A DNA stretch of 38,309 nucleotides from Candidatus Gastranaerophilales bacterium. GTDB taxonomy: Bacteria; Cyanobacteriota; Vampirovibrionia; Gastranaerophilales; Gastranaerophilaceae. This document shows, piece after piece, positions 14,907 through 24,217 of the stretch. Position 1 is the first letter of the stretch; the number at the start of each line of letters is the position of its first letter. The translations under genes were made by a program, and so were the position numbers. The notes beneath the pieces were generated by a model. It did not search any database. It saw only the letters and a list, made by a program, of their open reading frames with translations, and was not told the DNA's origin. Location of the stretch: contig UNSJ01000018.1 in assembly GCA_900548405.1 (NCBI GenBank), positions 1 through 38,309 of the forward strand. The letters are read 5' to 3'.

Positions 14907-17006
14907 CTATTCCATTGCATAAGATTCACCGATTGTGTCAATTGCTTCGACTTTTATATCAGTAATCAATTCAGAATATGAGATTACAACAATTGTCGGA
15001 ATATGACGTTCAAGCAATTGATAAAGCGGCAGTCTTATTCTCGGAGAACACAGAATTACAGGCTGCTGGCCGCATGCCTGATGCGCTCTCATTAAGGTGG
15101 TAGCTGTTGTTTCAATAAGTTCCTGAACCTGCATAGGATTTAAAAGGAACATTGTTCCAAGCTCGGTTCTTTGACAGCTGTCATCAAGAGTTTTTTCCCA
15201 CTCCGGAGAAAGAGTTAATGCATAAAGAACTTTATCATCCCCAACATTAGACAGGCATATTTGACGACCCAAAGCAGCCCTCAAACGCTCTGACAGAATA
15301 TCAGGTTCTTTTGAAAATCTTGCGTAATCACAAAGTCTTTCAAATACAAATATAATATCTTTGATAGAAACTTTTTCTCTGATGAGGTTAACAAAGATTT
15401 TTCTCAAGTCACTTGTAGAAATAATTGTCGGCACAAGGTCATTAACAAGCGTAGGGTCTTGAGAACGTACAAGTTCCATTAACTTCAATACATCTGTTTT
15501 TGTCATAACTTCATCAACGTGTTTTCTCACACATTCCTGCAAGTGAGTAACAATTACGTCAGTGGAGTCAACAGCGGTAACGGAACGCGCCATTTTAGCA
15601 TCCTCAGGTCCAATCCAGTAAGCCTGTGTCTGATAAGTAGGGTCAATACCGATAATTGCATCCTGCGGGACTTCTTTTCTCATAGCATCCCACTGATCAG
15701 CAATTACCATTAATTTACCCGGGTAAACATAACCCGTTGCAACAGTGTTGCCGCGAATAGAAATCATATATTCGTTGGCATCCAGTGCTGATGAATCCAT
15801 AATTCTTATGTTAGGCAGAATGTAGCCGAGTTCATCGGTAACTCTTTGACGCAAAGCAGCAATTTTAGCAAGCAATTGACCTTCCTGATCAGGATCGGCA
15901 ATTACAAGAAGATTTGAGCCCACCTGCAAGCTCAAAACATCAACCCCTAAACGTTCATACATTCTGTTAGGGTTAACAAGGTCTTGCATATTTTGGCGGA
16001 CATTTTCCAATTGTCCCAATTGTGATTGAACATCCGCATTAATTAATGTTGAGAAGCCTGCTACAAATAAACCAATAGCAAATAATGTAAACGGAACCCA
16101 CGGCAACCCTGTCCAGTGACCTGTTACAGCCAAAAGCACCAAGAAACTTGCAGAAAGGAAAAGCGCATTAGGTTTGCTTACAACTTGCGCAGTGACATCT
16201 GTACCTAATGAATTAGCAGCAGAAGAACGTGTCATAAATATACCTGCCGCAATTGACATTAAAAGTGATGGCAGCTGTGATGCCAAACCATCACCGATTG
16301 TTAATATCGTATATTTAGAAACTGCATCTGCAACAGGCATTTGATTCATCAAACACCCGATACATAAACCGCCGATAATGTTAATAAGTACAATAATAAT
16401 ACCTGCAATAGTATCCCCTTTTACGAACTTCATCGCACCGTCCATACTACCAAAAAGGTTTGATTCTCTTTGTAAGTCTTCACGCTTTTTAGTAGCTTCT
16501 TCAGGTGAAATCAAGCCTGCATTAAAGTCGGCATCAATTGTCATTTGTTTACCCGGCATAGCATCTAAGGCAAATCTCGCTGCAACTTCCGCGATACGTT
16601 CGGCACCCTTTGTGATTACCATGAACTGCACAACAGTGATGATAAGAAAGATTACACCACCTACAATCATATTACCGCCCGTTACAAAAGTACCGAAAGC
16701 GTGGATTACTTCTCCGGCTTCACCTTTTGAAAGAATAAGCCTTGTTGATGCAATTGAAAGTACAAGACGAAACATTGTACCAATCAGGATAATTGAAGGG
16801 AATGAAGCAAGTTCCAATGTCTTCTTTACATATAAAGAAATCATCATCAGAACAATACCGAGTGTAATATTTAAACAGATACAAATGTTAACAACCCAGT
16901 TCGGAAGTTCGCATAAAAGCAGAACAATAAGAAGCAATACGAATATCGCCATGAAAACTTCACTTAAGCTGTTACCTCCTCCTCCTTGTGCCTGTTCCTG
17001 TGCCAT
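14907..17006 (-). CDS. flhA: flagellar-type export gate protein FlhA/SctV
   Basis: 699 residues. The first half has about eight membrane helices with the FHIPEP-family stretch KGAERIAEVAARFALDAMPG, KQMTIDADFNAGLISPEEA and RESNLFGSMDGAMKFVKGD. The second half is the cytoplasmic ring domain that docks chaperones and substrates. FlhA uses proton motive force to drive type III export. The ATG overlaps the fliH stop (TAATG), so translation is coupled. The size and the fliE-F-G-H order point to the flagellar branch rather than an injectisome, but no flagellin, hook or motor gene is in the window. Confidence 0.94.
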   Translation of the reverse strand: MAQEQAQGGGGNSLSEVFMAIFVLLLIVLLLCELPNWVVNICICLNITLGIVLMMISLYVKKTLELASFPSIILIGTMFRLVLSIASTRLILSKGEAGEVIHAFGTFVTGGNMIVGGVIFLIITVVQFMVITKGAERIAEVAARFALDAMPGKQMTIDADFNAGLISPEEATKKREDLQRESNLFGSMDGAMKFVKGDTIAGIIIVLINIIGGLCIGCLMNQMPVADAVSKYTILTIGDGLASQLPSLLMSIAAGIFMTRSSAANSLGTDVTAQVVSKPNALFLSASFLVLLAVTGHWTGLPWVPFTLFAIGLFVAGFSTLINADVQSQLGQLENVRQNMQDLVNPNRMYERLGVDVLSLQVGSNLLVIADPDQEGQLLAKIAALRQRVTDELGYILPNIRIMDSSALDANEYMISIRGNTVATGYVYPGKLMVIADQWDAMRKEVPQDAIIGIDPTYQTQAYWIGPEDAKMARSVTAVDSTDVIVTHLQECVRKHVDEVMTKTDVLKLMELVRSQDPTLVNDLVPTIISTSDLRKIFVNLIREKVSIKDIIFVFERLCDYARFSKEPDILSERLRAALGRQICLSNVGDDKVLYALTLSPEWEKTLDDSCQRTELGTMFLLNPMQVQELIETTATTLMRAHQACGQQPVILCSPRIRLPLYQLLERHIPTIVVISYSELITDIKVEAIDTIGESYAME

Positions 17007-17701
17007 TAAATTTCTTTTAAAGCCTCACTTATTACGGACAATTGAGTTTCAATCGTCGCATCTATTACACCGTTTGTAGTTGTAACCATACAACCGCCTT
17101 CCATTAATTCTTCATCGGGAACCACAAGCACTTTTGCATCTAAACCTGCTGTACTCATAAGTTCGGGTATTTCTGTTTTCAATAAAGCAACCTGCTGCGG
17201 ATTAACCCTCAATGTAATTTTTGTTTCTTCTTTAGAAAGCCCTTTTAATATTTCAAGAATATTGTTAAGGATTAATGAAGGATCTTGCTGTATCTCTCTT
17301 TTAATAATTTTTTTAGCAATATCAACACTGATTTCTAAAATATCAGGTGCTATATACTCAAACACTTCTTGCTTAGCAGAAAGAAAAGCTGTAATTGCAT
17401 TTTTAACCTCTGAAATATCCTCTGAAGCCTGTTCCAAACCTGCCTGATAACCCTCTTTTGCAGCAGATTCTTTTATAGCTTGAGCTTCCTCTCTTGCTCT
17501 TGAGATAAGATTACGGTCATCAATTCTTCTAAATCCCCTTCTTCTATCTCCTCTGCGGCGTTCCTGACGCTGTTTAAAATCAATATTATCCAGGTTAAAT
17601 AAGTCGATTTTATCTTCATCGACTTGTTTTTCCGACTCAATAACAGCCGGTTTTTCTTCAATTACCTCCGCCGGTTTCTGGATTTTCTTTTTGATAATCA
17701 T
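17006..17701 (-). CDS. fliH: export ATPase regulator FliH/SctL
   Basis: 231 residues. The amino end is charged and flexible with a striking basic patch (RQERRRGDRRRGFRR). A helical stalk follows (AREEAQAIKESAAKEGYQAGLEQ in part). The carboxy domain has the family pattern ISVDIAKKIIKREIQQDP, ITLRVNPQQVALL and DEELMEGGCMVTT, then GVIDATIETQL. FliH binds and restrains the export ATPase FliI and links it to the C-ring. fliI itself does not follow; flhA does. It starts 11 bases after the fliG-like gene. Confidence 0.9.
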   Translation of the reverse strand: MIIKKKIQKPAEVIEEKPAVIESEKQVDEDKIDLFNLDNIDFKQRQERRRGDRRRGFRRIDDRNLISRAREEAQAIKESAAKEGYQAGLEQASEDISEVKNAITAFLSAKQEVFEYIAPDILEISVDIAKKIIKREIQQDPSLILNNILEILKGLSKEETKITLRVNPQQVALLKTEIPELMSTAGLDAKVLVVPDEELMEGGCMVTTTNGVIDATIETQLSVISEALKEI

Positions 17702-17712
17702 GATTAATTTTA

Positions 17713-18726
17713 TTATACACCATCTTCTATGTGTGTGGCAATAATATTTGCAACTTTAGGCGGAATTTCATAATATTCGCCTTCAAGTGCATTAAAAACA
17801 AACTTTTTAACTTTAGGGCGCTCAAGCTTTAACATCTGTTCAAGATGAGGACGTTGTACATATTGCGAAATATTTTGAACTTTAGCCACAACTTTAGAAG
17901 GGCTTAATGCTAATCGTGATTTTGGAAGATTTGTTCTGATTTCTTGTAAACATCTTAATGCAACACTGGCATCAACTTTTTCTCCCAAGTCAGGCATTTC
18001 CATAAATTTGATAACTGATTGTGCATCATTCGGATCAAACTTATTAAGTATTGTTTGAACTTTTTCCTGCTTAACTTTTTGGAACAAAAGAGCAAGAGTT
18101 GCAAGTTTAAGTATTTTTGTATCAGTGCCCGGAGGAACAGCTAAACCACGCGACTGCGGCATAGGGATATTATTACCCTGAGCCGGCATTGACCCTTGAT
18201 TTGCTGCTGCTGCCTGCTGCTGTTGTTCTTCCTGCTGCATTTGCTGCTGCATAGCATCAATATTAGATTGGCTTGCAGCCTGCTCCATCAAGCCTTCATC
18301 AATTAAATTTTTATCTTTTAATTCTGCAACACAATCTAAATAAGTCTTTTTAACATGGTGTTCAATCAGCTGCAAAATTTGATCTTGAGGAAGATTTTGC
18401 CCGAATGCATTTTTAGCGATTTCAAAAATAGTAAACGCAATTTTCTGCATTACAGGATCCCAATACTGCTGCGGAATACCTGAGCGAACCAAATCAACCG
18501 ATTTATGATAAGACCATTCTGCTATGATTTGGGTTATCATTATTGCGGTATCAAGGTCAAACTGACCTTCATCATACAAAGACTGACCGGCAATAGTAGA
18601 GAAATTTAAAAGAGTGTTTGCAACATAATTCTTCTGCATATCGTTGAAATCTGCAGGAATAAGCTCAAATGCCTGTTGAGCCAAGTTTTGTGCAAAACCT
18701 TTATAATCAAAACCGTTAATAGCCAT
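17713..18726 (-). CDS. FliG-like protein (assigned by position and size)
   Basis: 337 residues, the size of FliG, between fliF and fliH as in many flagellar operons. The first half is helical, followed by a Gln-rich linker near the middle (MQQQMQQEEQQQQAAAANQ) that FliG does not normally have. The second half has FliG-like helical repeats (KILKLATLALLFQKVKQEKV, NKFDPNDAQSVIKFM, GEKVDASVALRCLQEI). The preceding FliF ends with the type of tail (EEAGEKIKSWIEQG) that binds FliG in known systems. I did not recognise the torque-helix charges of motor FliG, so it could serve a non-motile export platform. Confidence 0.6.
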   Translation of the reverse strand: MAINGFDYKGFAQNLAQQAFELIPADFNDMQKNYVANTLLNFSTIAGQSLYDEGQFDLDTAIMITQIIAEWSYHKSVDLVRSGIPQQYWDPVMQKIAFTIFEIAKNAFGQNLPQDQILQLIEHHVKKTYLDCVAELKDKNLIDEGLMEQAASQSNIDAMQQQMQQEEQQQQAAAANQGSMPAQGNNIPMPQSRGLAVPPGTDTKILKLATLALLFQKVKQEKVQTILNKFDPNDAQSVIKFMEMPDLGEKVDASVALRCLQEIRTNLPKSRLALSPSKVVAKVQNISQYVQRPHLEQMLKLERPKVKKFVFNALEGEYYEIPPKVANIIATHIEDGV

Positions 18727-18740
18727 TCTTTACACCACAG

Positions 18741-20411
18741 TTACCCTTGTTCAATCCAGCTTTTTATCTTTTCACCGGCTTCTTCATCATCAGCATCGGA
18801 AAGTTCGGCTGAAAGATTAGACAATGTATCCATTAATTGTTCAGGGCTTTGCTGAGCGATATATTCACGCTGCTGCTGTTCGAGAAGCCCTTGAGCCAGT
18901 TCTGATTGTCTTTCTGTCAATTGCGCAGCTCTGTTGTTAATATCACTTAATTGTTGTTCCTGCTGCGCTGTTTTTTGTCTTAACATTTCAACTTCACGTC
19001 TGTTAGCTTCTTCAGCGGCTTTAACCTTATTAGATACAGCTCTGAATACTATAATCAAACCTATTGCACTCAATGCAATTGCTATCCACCAAGGGTTTCC
19101 TGTTTCATCAGGTTTTGGAAGATTTGCAGGTCTGTCTGATGCAAGATAAGGATCTGCAGAATCCGAAAATGCTATTGAAACATTTTCTGCCAAAACTTTA
19201 GGGCTGGCTGCTTTTGCAATTAAGTCTTTTAGTTCTTCAAGTGTTGTATTTGCAGGTAATGAATTCTTATCAAGAGTTACCGCAATTGATATTTCTTCAA
19301 CTACACCAGGTTTAATATATTCGTTTGTCTGAGTTTTAGTTACACCGTACTGAGTTTCCCTTGCTGTACGAGAATAATTTCTGTTTTGGCTTGAATCTGA
19401 TGCTCCGTTTGGAAGTCCGTTTGGAAGATAAACGCTAACTGCATTAACATTCTTATTAGAATCTGTTGTTTGGTCGCCCAATCCTTCAGAGAATGTTTGC
19501 TCGGTTACAGATGCTTTTCTGTTGGGATCATAATCTATTGTGAACTTTTCAACAGGAGCTTGTCTTAAGAATGTGCTTACAGTAGCAATATAATTTCCCT
19601 GACCGATAAGCCTGTCTAATTGTTGATTAACTTTTGCAGTCATATACTTATCATTTTCTTCGATTTTTTGAAGCATTTCATCTTCAGCATCCATAATGCT
19701 GTGATAAGTATTTCCGTTAGTATCAGTAATTGCAATGTTATCGGCAGTCAAACCTGTAACACTGCCTAAAAGAAGGTTTGTAATAGCTTTTACTTTTAAC
19801 TGGTCAAGTTTAGATGCATCCTTGTCAAGAGTAAGCTGAACCGTTGCAGTAACAGGTTTTTGCATAGATGTAAACATTGTCTGCTCAGGAATTGAGATAA
19901 ATACGGAAGCATTATCAACGCCGTCAATCCTTCTGATTAATCTTGATAATTCGCCGTTAATAGCTCTTGAAAGTCTTATTTTCTTGTCTTCTTTAGTTGA
20001 TGTAAAATCGCCTTTATCAAAAATTTCAAGACCAATATTTTGATCCATTAATCCGCTTTGAACAATTTGGATTAATGCAGTATCTCTGTCTGATGTGTAA
20101 CAAGCTTTTCTTCCTGTTTTGCAGTCACCTTTTTTAAGGTAAAGAATAGATTTCGTACCATCAATCCTTCTGCTTACTGCAATATCGTATTTTGCAAGAA
20201 GTGCTTGAATTTCTATGGCTTTTCCCAAATTATCCGTAGTAAGCAAGTCAACGTTTTCTTTTATAGGTTCACCTGTAACTTCAACGCCGTTTGCAGGTTT
20301 ATTAGAAGATTTAACGATACCGACTGTCATTATAAGTGCCAGTACAATAACTATTGCACCAATTATTCCATATAAAGCTGCTTTGTTTTCCAATAATTTT
20401 TGAAAGTCCAT
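18741..20411 (-). CDS. fliF: MS-ring protein FliF
   Basis: 556 residues. Membrane segment 1 is AALYGIIGAIVIVLALIMTVGIV (about 12-34). The periplasmic ring-building domains include SRAINGELSRLIRRIDGVDNASVFISIPE, the family's best-known stretch, and ISIAVTLDKNSLP. Membrane segment 2 is WWIAIALSAIGLIIVFRAV near residue 445. The tail is a coiled-coil, Gln-rich region ending in a FliG-binding type segment. Two membrane helices and this length mark flagellar FliF rather than the short lipoprotein SctJ of injectisomes. An insertion with two Cys (KKGDCKTGRKACY) may form a disulfide. Confidence 0.92.
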   Translation of the reverse strand: MDFQKLLENKAALYGIIGAIVIVLALIMTVGIVKSSNKPANGVEVTGEPIKENVDLLTTDNLGKAIEIQALLAKYDIAVSRRIDGTKSILYLKKGDCKTGRKACYTSDRDTALIQIVQSGLMDQNIGLEIFDKGDFTSTKEDKKIRLSRAINGELSRLIRRIDGVDNASVFISIPEQTMFTSMQKPVTATVQLTLDKDASKLDQLKVKAITNLLLGSVTGLTADNIAITDTNGNTYHSIMDAEDEMLQKIEENDKYMTAKVNQQLDRLIGQGNYIATVSTFLRQAPVEKFTIDYDPNRKASVTEQTFSEGLGDQTTDSNKNVNAVSVYLPNGLPNGASDSSQNRNYSRTARETQYGVTKTQTNEYIKPGVVEEISIAVTLDKNSLPANTTLEELKDLIAKAASPKVLAENVSIAFSDSADPYLASDRPANLPKPDETGNPWWIAIALSAIGLIIVFRAVSNKVKAAEEANRREVEMLRQKTAQQEQQLSDINNRAAQLTERQSELAQGLLEQQQREYIAQQSPEQLMDTLSNLSAELSDADDEEAGEKIKSWIEQG

Positions 20412-20508
20412 TCTTTACCCTCTTTGCAATCACTGACTAAATTTTACGGATTTTGTCAGGATGTTTTTGCCCCGGTCTGTTTTTAAGTTAACTAACTCTA
20501 ATTACATT

Positions 20509-20850
20509 CTACACCTGAATTTGCATAACTTTGTCATACGCTTGAATGACTTTTCCTGTAATTTGTGTTGCAACGTTAATGCTAATTTCAGATTTTGCCA
20601 TTGCAGTCATAACATCGTGAATATCCACGTTGTTGCTGCCTGACATTACGTCTTTCAAAAGGTTATCAGGCGCATTTAATTCAGTGTTTAAATTTTCCAC
20701 AAGCCCTGACATAACCTGCTTAAAATCAGCAGTATCAGGAGTTTCAACTCTGGACATTCTTGCAGAAGGCATTTGACCTACACCGGTATCGAGCTTGGTG
20801 TGCTGGATTCTTCCTGCCAAATCATATTGAGGATAAAAACTGTTAAACAT
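20509..20850 (-). CDS. fliE: flagellar hook-basal body adaptor FliE
   Basis: 113 residues. The carboxy half carries the family pattern NNVDIHDVMTAMAKSEISIN followed by VATQITGKVIQAYDKVMQIQV. FliE is the first protein exported and joins the MS ring to the rod. AAAGGCAGGC precedes the ATG. It is the first gene of the minus-strand export operon, 97 bases before fliF. Confidence 0.88.
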   Translation of the reverse strand: MFNSFYPQYDLAGRIQHTKLDTGVGQMPSARMSRVETPDTADFKQVMSGLVENLNTELNAPDNLLKDVMSGSNNVDIHDVMTAMAKSEISINVATQITGKVIQAYDKVMQIQV

Positions 20851-21010
20851 TTTGCCTGCCTTTCTTATATTTATTCTATCGTATTTTTACGGAATTTATA
20901 TAGTAAACAGGTAAAAAATCATCTGAATTCAGTAGAAAGAAGAATGAATTTAGCACAAAATTACTACCTGCTCATGCAGACTTTAATGATTTTTTGAGAA
21001 AAATCAATCT

Positions 21011-21460
21011 TTATTGAATTTCAGCAAGCTCTTTTCGGATATCTTCAACAGAAACATGAACAACAGGAGCTCCGTCCTCTTTTCTTAAATAAACTTCTTT
21101 TATTCCTGATTGAACAATAAAACGTTTGCATAAAATGCAGATAAAATTGTGACCGTAAATATACATTGTTGAGCCTTTACATCTGTCCTGACCGGCTTGA
21201 ATTATCGCATTTTGTTCTGCATGTATTGAACGGCAGGTTTCATACCTTGTTCCTGATTCTATATTATGTTTAATACGGTAACACTCTCCGCGTTCATAAC
21301 ATGATTCCACTTTAGAAGGTGTTCCGTTATAACCTGTTGCTTTTATTTTTTTATCATCACCTACTATAACTGCTCCGACCTGAGCTCTGATACAGTTAGA
21401 ACGGCTTGCACAAGTCTTTGCTAAATCTAAAAAATAGTCTTCCCAAGATTTTATTTCCAT
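21011..21460 (-). CDS. dCMP deaminase family protein
   Basis: 149 residues. Zinc-binding and catalytic motif HAEQNAI, with the second pair of ligands in ICILCKR (the usual Pro before the first Cys is Ile). Also SWEDYFLDLAKTCASRSNCIRAQVGAVIV and TGYNGTP, the standard ComEB/dCMP deaminase start, and extra Cys residues (CYERGEC, TCRSIHAE) typical of the family's second zinc site. It makes dUMP from dCMP for thymidylate synthesis. Its neighbours are unrelated. Confidence 0.92.
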   Translation of the reverse strand: MEIKSWEDYFLDLAKTCASRSNCIRAQVGAVIVGDDKKIKATGYNGTPSKVESCYERGECYRIKHNIESGTRYETCRSIHAEQNAIIQAGQDRCKGSTMYIYGHNFICILCKRFIVQSGIKEVYLRKEDGAPVVHVSVEDIRKELAEIQ

Positions 21461-21513
21461 ATCTTATTCCTTATGATTATCCACTAAATTTATTTTATAC
21501 CAAAATGACGTGC

Positions 21514-21542
21514 TTGCAAATATTTTATTTGTATCATAGTAT
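21514..21542 (+). promoter_or_regulatory. promoter placing the start at the glycosyltransferase ATG
   Basis: -35 TTGCAA (21514-21519), 17-base spacer, -10 TAGTAT (21537-21542). The predicted transcription start, about 7 bases after the -10, falls on the ATG at 21549. There is no ribosome site. Confidence 0.5.
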
Positions 21543-21548
21543 TAATTT

Positions 21549-22475
21549 ATGTTTAATCTATTTAAATGTAGAAGAAAAAATTTAAAAACAATAAATAGAA
21601 CAGGTGTTGATTATAAAATAAGAAATTTCATAGCTTCAGGAATTACAGAAAACAAACGTGATGTGAAAATCATTGTGTCTTTAACATCATTTCCTGAAAG
21701 AATGGAAGATATTCAATACACTCTTTACTCTCTTTTAAATCAGGAATTTAAACCGGATGAATTAATTTTGTGGCTTTCTCAAGAAGAATTTCCGAATAAG
21801 GAAAAAGACCTTCCGCAAGTTGTTTTGAAATTTAGAGAAAACGGACTGCAAATAAAATGGTGCGAGAATTTATACTCATATAAAAAGCTTATCCCGACTT
21901 TAAAAGAATATAAGAACACCAATTGCATAATTGTAACAGCAGATGATGACATATATTATGAGAAAAATTGGCTCCTTGAGCTGTACAAGTCCCATCTAAA
22001 AGAGCCAAATTGTATAATTTGTCACAGAGCACATAAAATTAAACTTGAAAATGGAAACATCGCTCCTTATAAAAAATGGAAAAAGAAAATTAAGGGAGAT
22101 TTTCCGTTATATAAAAACTTTTTCACTGGAGCCGGTGGTGTTTTGTATCCACCAAACAGTCTGCATAAAGATATTGATAATGTTGAATTATTTACAAGGC
22201 TTGCTCCTAAAGCAGATGATATTTGGTTTTGGGCGATGGCAGTGTTAAATAAAACACCTATCTACATAGCAGAAAACAGAGTTCGAGAATTAACTTATGT
22301 TAATCCTGACAGAGAAAGAGGTTTAACAAATCAGTTAACTTTATTTGCATCCAATAAAAAAGGCGGAAATGATATCCAATTATCCAATATAATTAATCAT
22401 TATCCGCAAATTTTAGATATTTTGAAAGCAGAAAAAAAGCTTTCAGTTATTGTCTGTAATTTCTTACGCCGGTAG
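21549..22475 (+). CDS. glycosyltransferase, GT-A/GT2-like
   Basis: 308 residues. IIVSLTSFPERMEDIQYTLYSLLNQEFKPDELILWLS is the nucleotide-sugar binding start, and IIVTADDDIYYEKNWL carries the metal-binding DDD. The centre has TGAGGVLYPPNSL and KADDIWFWAMAV, as in enzymes that build capsule or lipopolysaccharide chains. There is no membrane segment. The acceptor and sugar are unknown. It converges on purH and overlaps its 3' end by 29 bases. Confidence 0.85.
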   Translation: MFNLFKCRRKNLKTINRTGVDYKIRNFIASGITENKRDVKIIVSLTSFPERMEDIQYTLYSLLNQEFKPDELILWLSQEEFPNKEKDLPQVVLKFRENGLQIKWCENLYSYKKLIPTLKEYKNTNCIIVTADDDIYYEKNWLLELYKSHLKEPNCIICHRAHKIKLENGNIAPYKKWKKKIKGDFPLYKNFFTGAGGVLYPPNSLHKDIDNVELFTRLAPKADDIWFWAMAVLNKTPIYIAENRVRELTYVNPDRERGLTNQLTLFASNKKGGNDIQLSNIINHYPQILDILKAEKKLSVIVCNFLRR

Positions 22476-23952
22476 TAATCATTGCTATTCCGTATTTATC
22501 ACAGGTTTCAATTATTTTTTGGTCTTTTATAGCACCGCCGGGTTGAATAATTAATCCAATACGTCCTTGAATTGCAGAGTATATACAGTCTTCTGCAAAA
22601 ATAGGTGCATCTGATGCAAGTACAGCTTCCTTGGAATTATCACAGGCATAATTTAAAGCCCATTCAACGGCAGCCAAGGCGTTAGTTTGACCTTGTGCTA
22701 TGGCAGAAGTTTTAAAATCCCTTGCGATTACAGCAGCATTTGTTTTAGCATGCTTTACAACTTTCCATGCAAATATTGCATCTTCAATTTGTTCTGCAGT
22801 AGGTTTTTCTCTTGTAACCACTTTAAACATATCTTTATCAAGCTCGCTGTTGTTGCTGTCTTGAACAAGAGCCCCGAACGGCGACATGATAACTTCTTCA
22901 CAAGTCATTTTTCTATAATCTTTTAACAAAGTATTTAATTTAACAAGTTTTATTTCCGAGTTGTCTTTGAAAAGTTCAATTGCCTTTTCATCAAAATCAG
23001 GTGCAACTACAACCTCAACTGACATAGAATTCAAATGCTTTGCGACCTCCTCATCAACAGGTCTTGAAAATCCCACAGTACCATAAAAAGAACTTACAGG
23101 GTCACAATCAAAAGCTTTGGTGTATGCATCATATATAGAACGGCCTAAAGCCACACCGCAAGGTTTTGTATGTCGTATTATAGAAACTGCATTAACATCA
23201 TAAAACTCGCTTACGAGGTTTGTAGCCTCAGTAATGTTCAAAATATCGTTAAAGGTAAGCTCTTTATCATTCACGACTTCATAGTCAACCATACCGTCAG
23301 TTTTATAAATCGCACCTTTTTGATGTGGGTTTTCACCGTATTGTAAGTCTTTTAATTTTTCGAAGTTATATGTTTTAAAAGGCTTTTCACCGGTTTGTTC
23401 CGCAAGTTTTGAAGAAATAAGTCTGTCATAATTAGAAGTTAAGTTAAAAGCTTTAGCAGCAAGTTTCAATCTGCCGAAATCATTAGCGTTTAATGCTACA
23501 TAATAATCAACTTTGTCTGTTATTACTGTGACATTTTTGTAATTCTTAGCACCTGCTCTTAACAATGCACAGCCGACAATATCAATTTTTGAAATCATAT
23601 CGCCGACATCATTATTTTCAAGTATAACTTTTTCAAACGGACATAAGTTTACAACAACCATGTCAAAAGATTTAACCGCAAATCTTTCTAAGTCGCTTAA
23701 TTCTTTTGAATCAGAAGTGCTTGCAAGGATACCTGCAAAAATAGTTTCATTTAAGGCATTTAGTTCGCCTGATAATAAGCTAGGACATCCTGAAAATTCT
23801 GCCAAATTGATGACCTCGATTTCAGCACTTTTCAAAAGTTCATAAGTGTCGCCGCCTGCAACAATTTCATAATCAAACTTTTCTGTTAAATTTTTTGCGA
23901 AATCAATTAAGCCTACTTTATCATAAACACTTATAAATGCACGTCTTTTCAT
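22447..23952 (-). CDS. purH: PurH-like AICAR transformylase/IMP cyclohydrolase, active sites altered
   Basis: 501 residues, full-length with both domains (cyclohydrolase about 1-195, transformylase about 200-501). PurH normally carries out the last two steps of IMP synthesis. Many signature sites are changed. Residues 62-69 read GELNALNE where GRVKTLHP is near universal, STGGT is VAGGDT, and the transformylase pair K-H in VKHANPCG is R260-H261 in IIRHTKPCG. SAFGG is SSFYG, GIGAGQMSR is AIAQGQTNA, and ASDAFFPF is ASDAPIFA. The structural motifs YGENPHQ, IQPGG and NLCPFE remain. It is either a lineage-specific enzyme or a non-catalytic paralogue. The ribosome site is weak and the leader is about 150 bases. 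Confidence 0.85.
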   Translation of the reverse strand: MKRRAFISVYDKVGLIDFAKNLTEKFDYEIVAGGDTYELLKSAEIEVINLAEFSGCPSLLSGELNALNETIFAGILASTSDSKELSDLERFAVKSFDMVVVNLCPFEKVILENNDVGDMISKIDIVGCALLRAGAKNYKNVTVITDKVDYYVALNANDFGRLKLAAKAFNLTSNYDRLISSKLAEQTGEKPFKTYNFEKLKDLQYGENPHQKGAIYKTDGMVDYEVVNDKELTFNDILNITEATNLVSEFYDVNAVSIIRHTKPCGVALGRSIYDAYTKAFDCDPVSSFYGTVGFSRPVDEEVAKHLNSMSVEVVVAPDFDEKAIELFKDNSEIKLVKLNTLLKDYRKMTCEEVIMSPFGALVQDSNNSELDKDMFKVVTREKPTAEQIEDAIFAWKVVKHAKTNAAVIARDFKTSAIAQGQTNALAAVEWALNYACDNSKEAVLASDAPIFAEDCIYSAIQGRIGLIIQPGGAIKDQKIIETCDKYGIAMITTGVRNYRQ

Positions 23953-24111
23953 TTTTTACACCATAGCTTACGATTGTTTACAATGCGCTTTTCTTGATTT
24001 ATATACACATCCACAATTATTCATAGTACCGCTTTATTCGGTTAATGCACTCGGGTAAACCCTCGCACCTGTTTTGCTTTATAAACTATCGTCCTTTCAT
24101 GAATTATTATA
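23953..24111 (-). promoter_or_regulatory. promoter and long leader of purH
   Basis: A -10 TATAAT on the minus strand (24111-24106) lacks a good -35 and would leave a leader of about 150 bases before the purH ATG. The leader holds two small hairpins (around CGAGGGTTTACCCG and ACCGAATAAAGCGGT). It contains no gene. It does not match the riboswitch consensus sequences I know, including the ZTP class often found at purH. Confidence 0.35.
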
Positions 24112-24217
24112 ACATCTTTTTAAAAAATCAGAGTTTTTCTTAGCATTTCGTAACTATTTTCTATTTTTCTTGAAATAATTTTTTCCACATATTATAATTA
24201 GGCAAAAAGAGGATTAT

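Noticed and set aside
23953..24111. ZTP, purine or other known riboswitch upstream of purH
   Set aside because: Only two short hairpins are visible, and I could not find the conserved bases of the classes I know.
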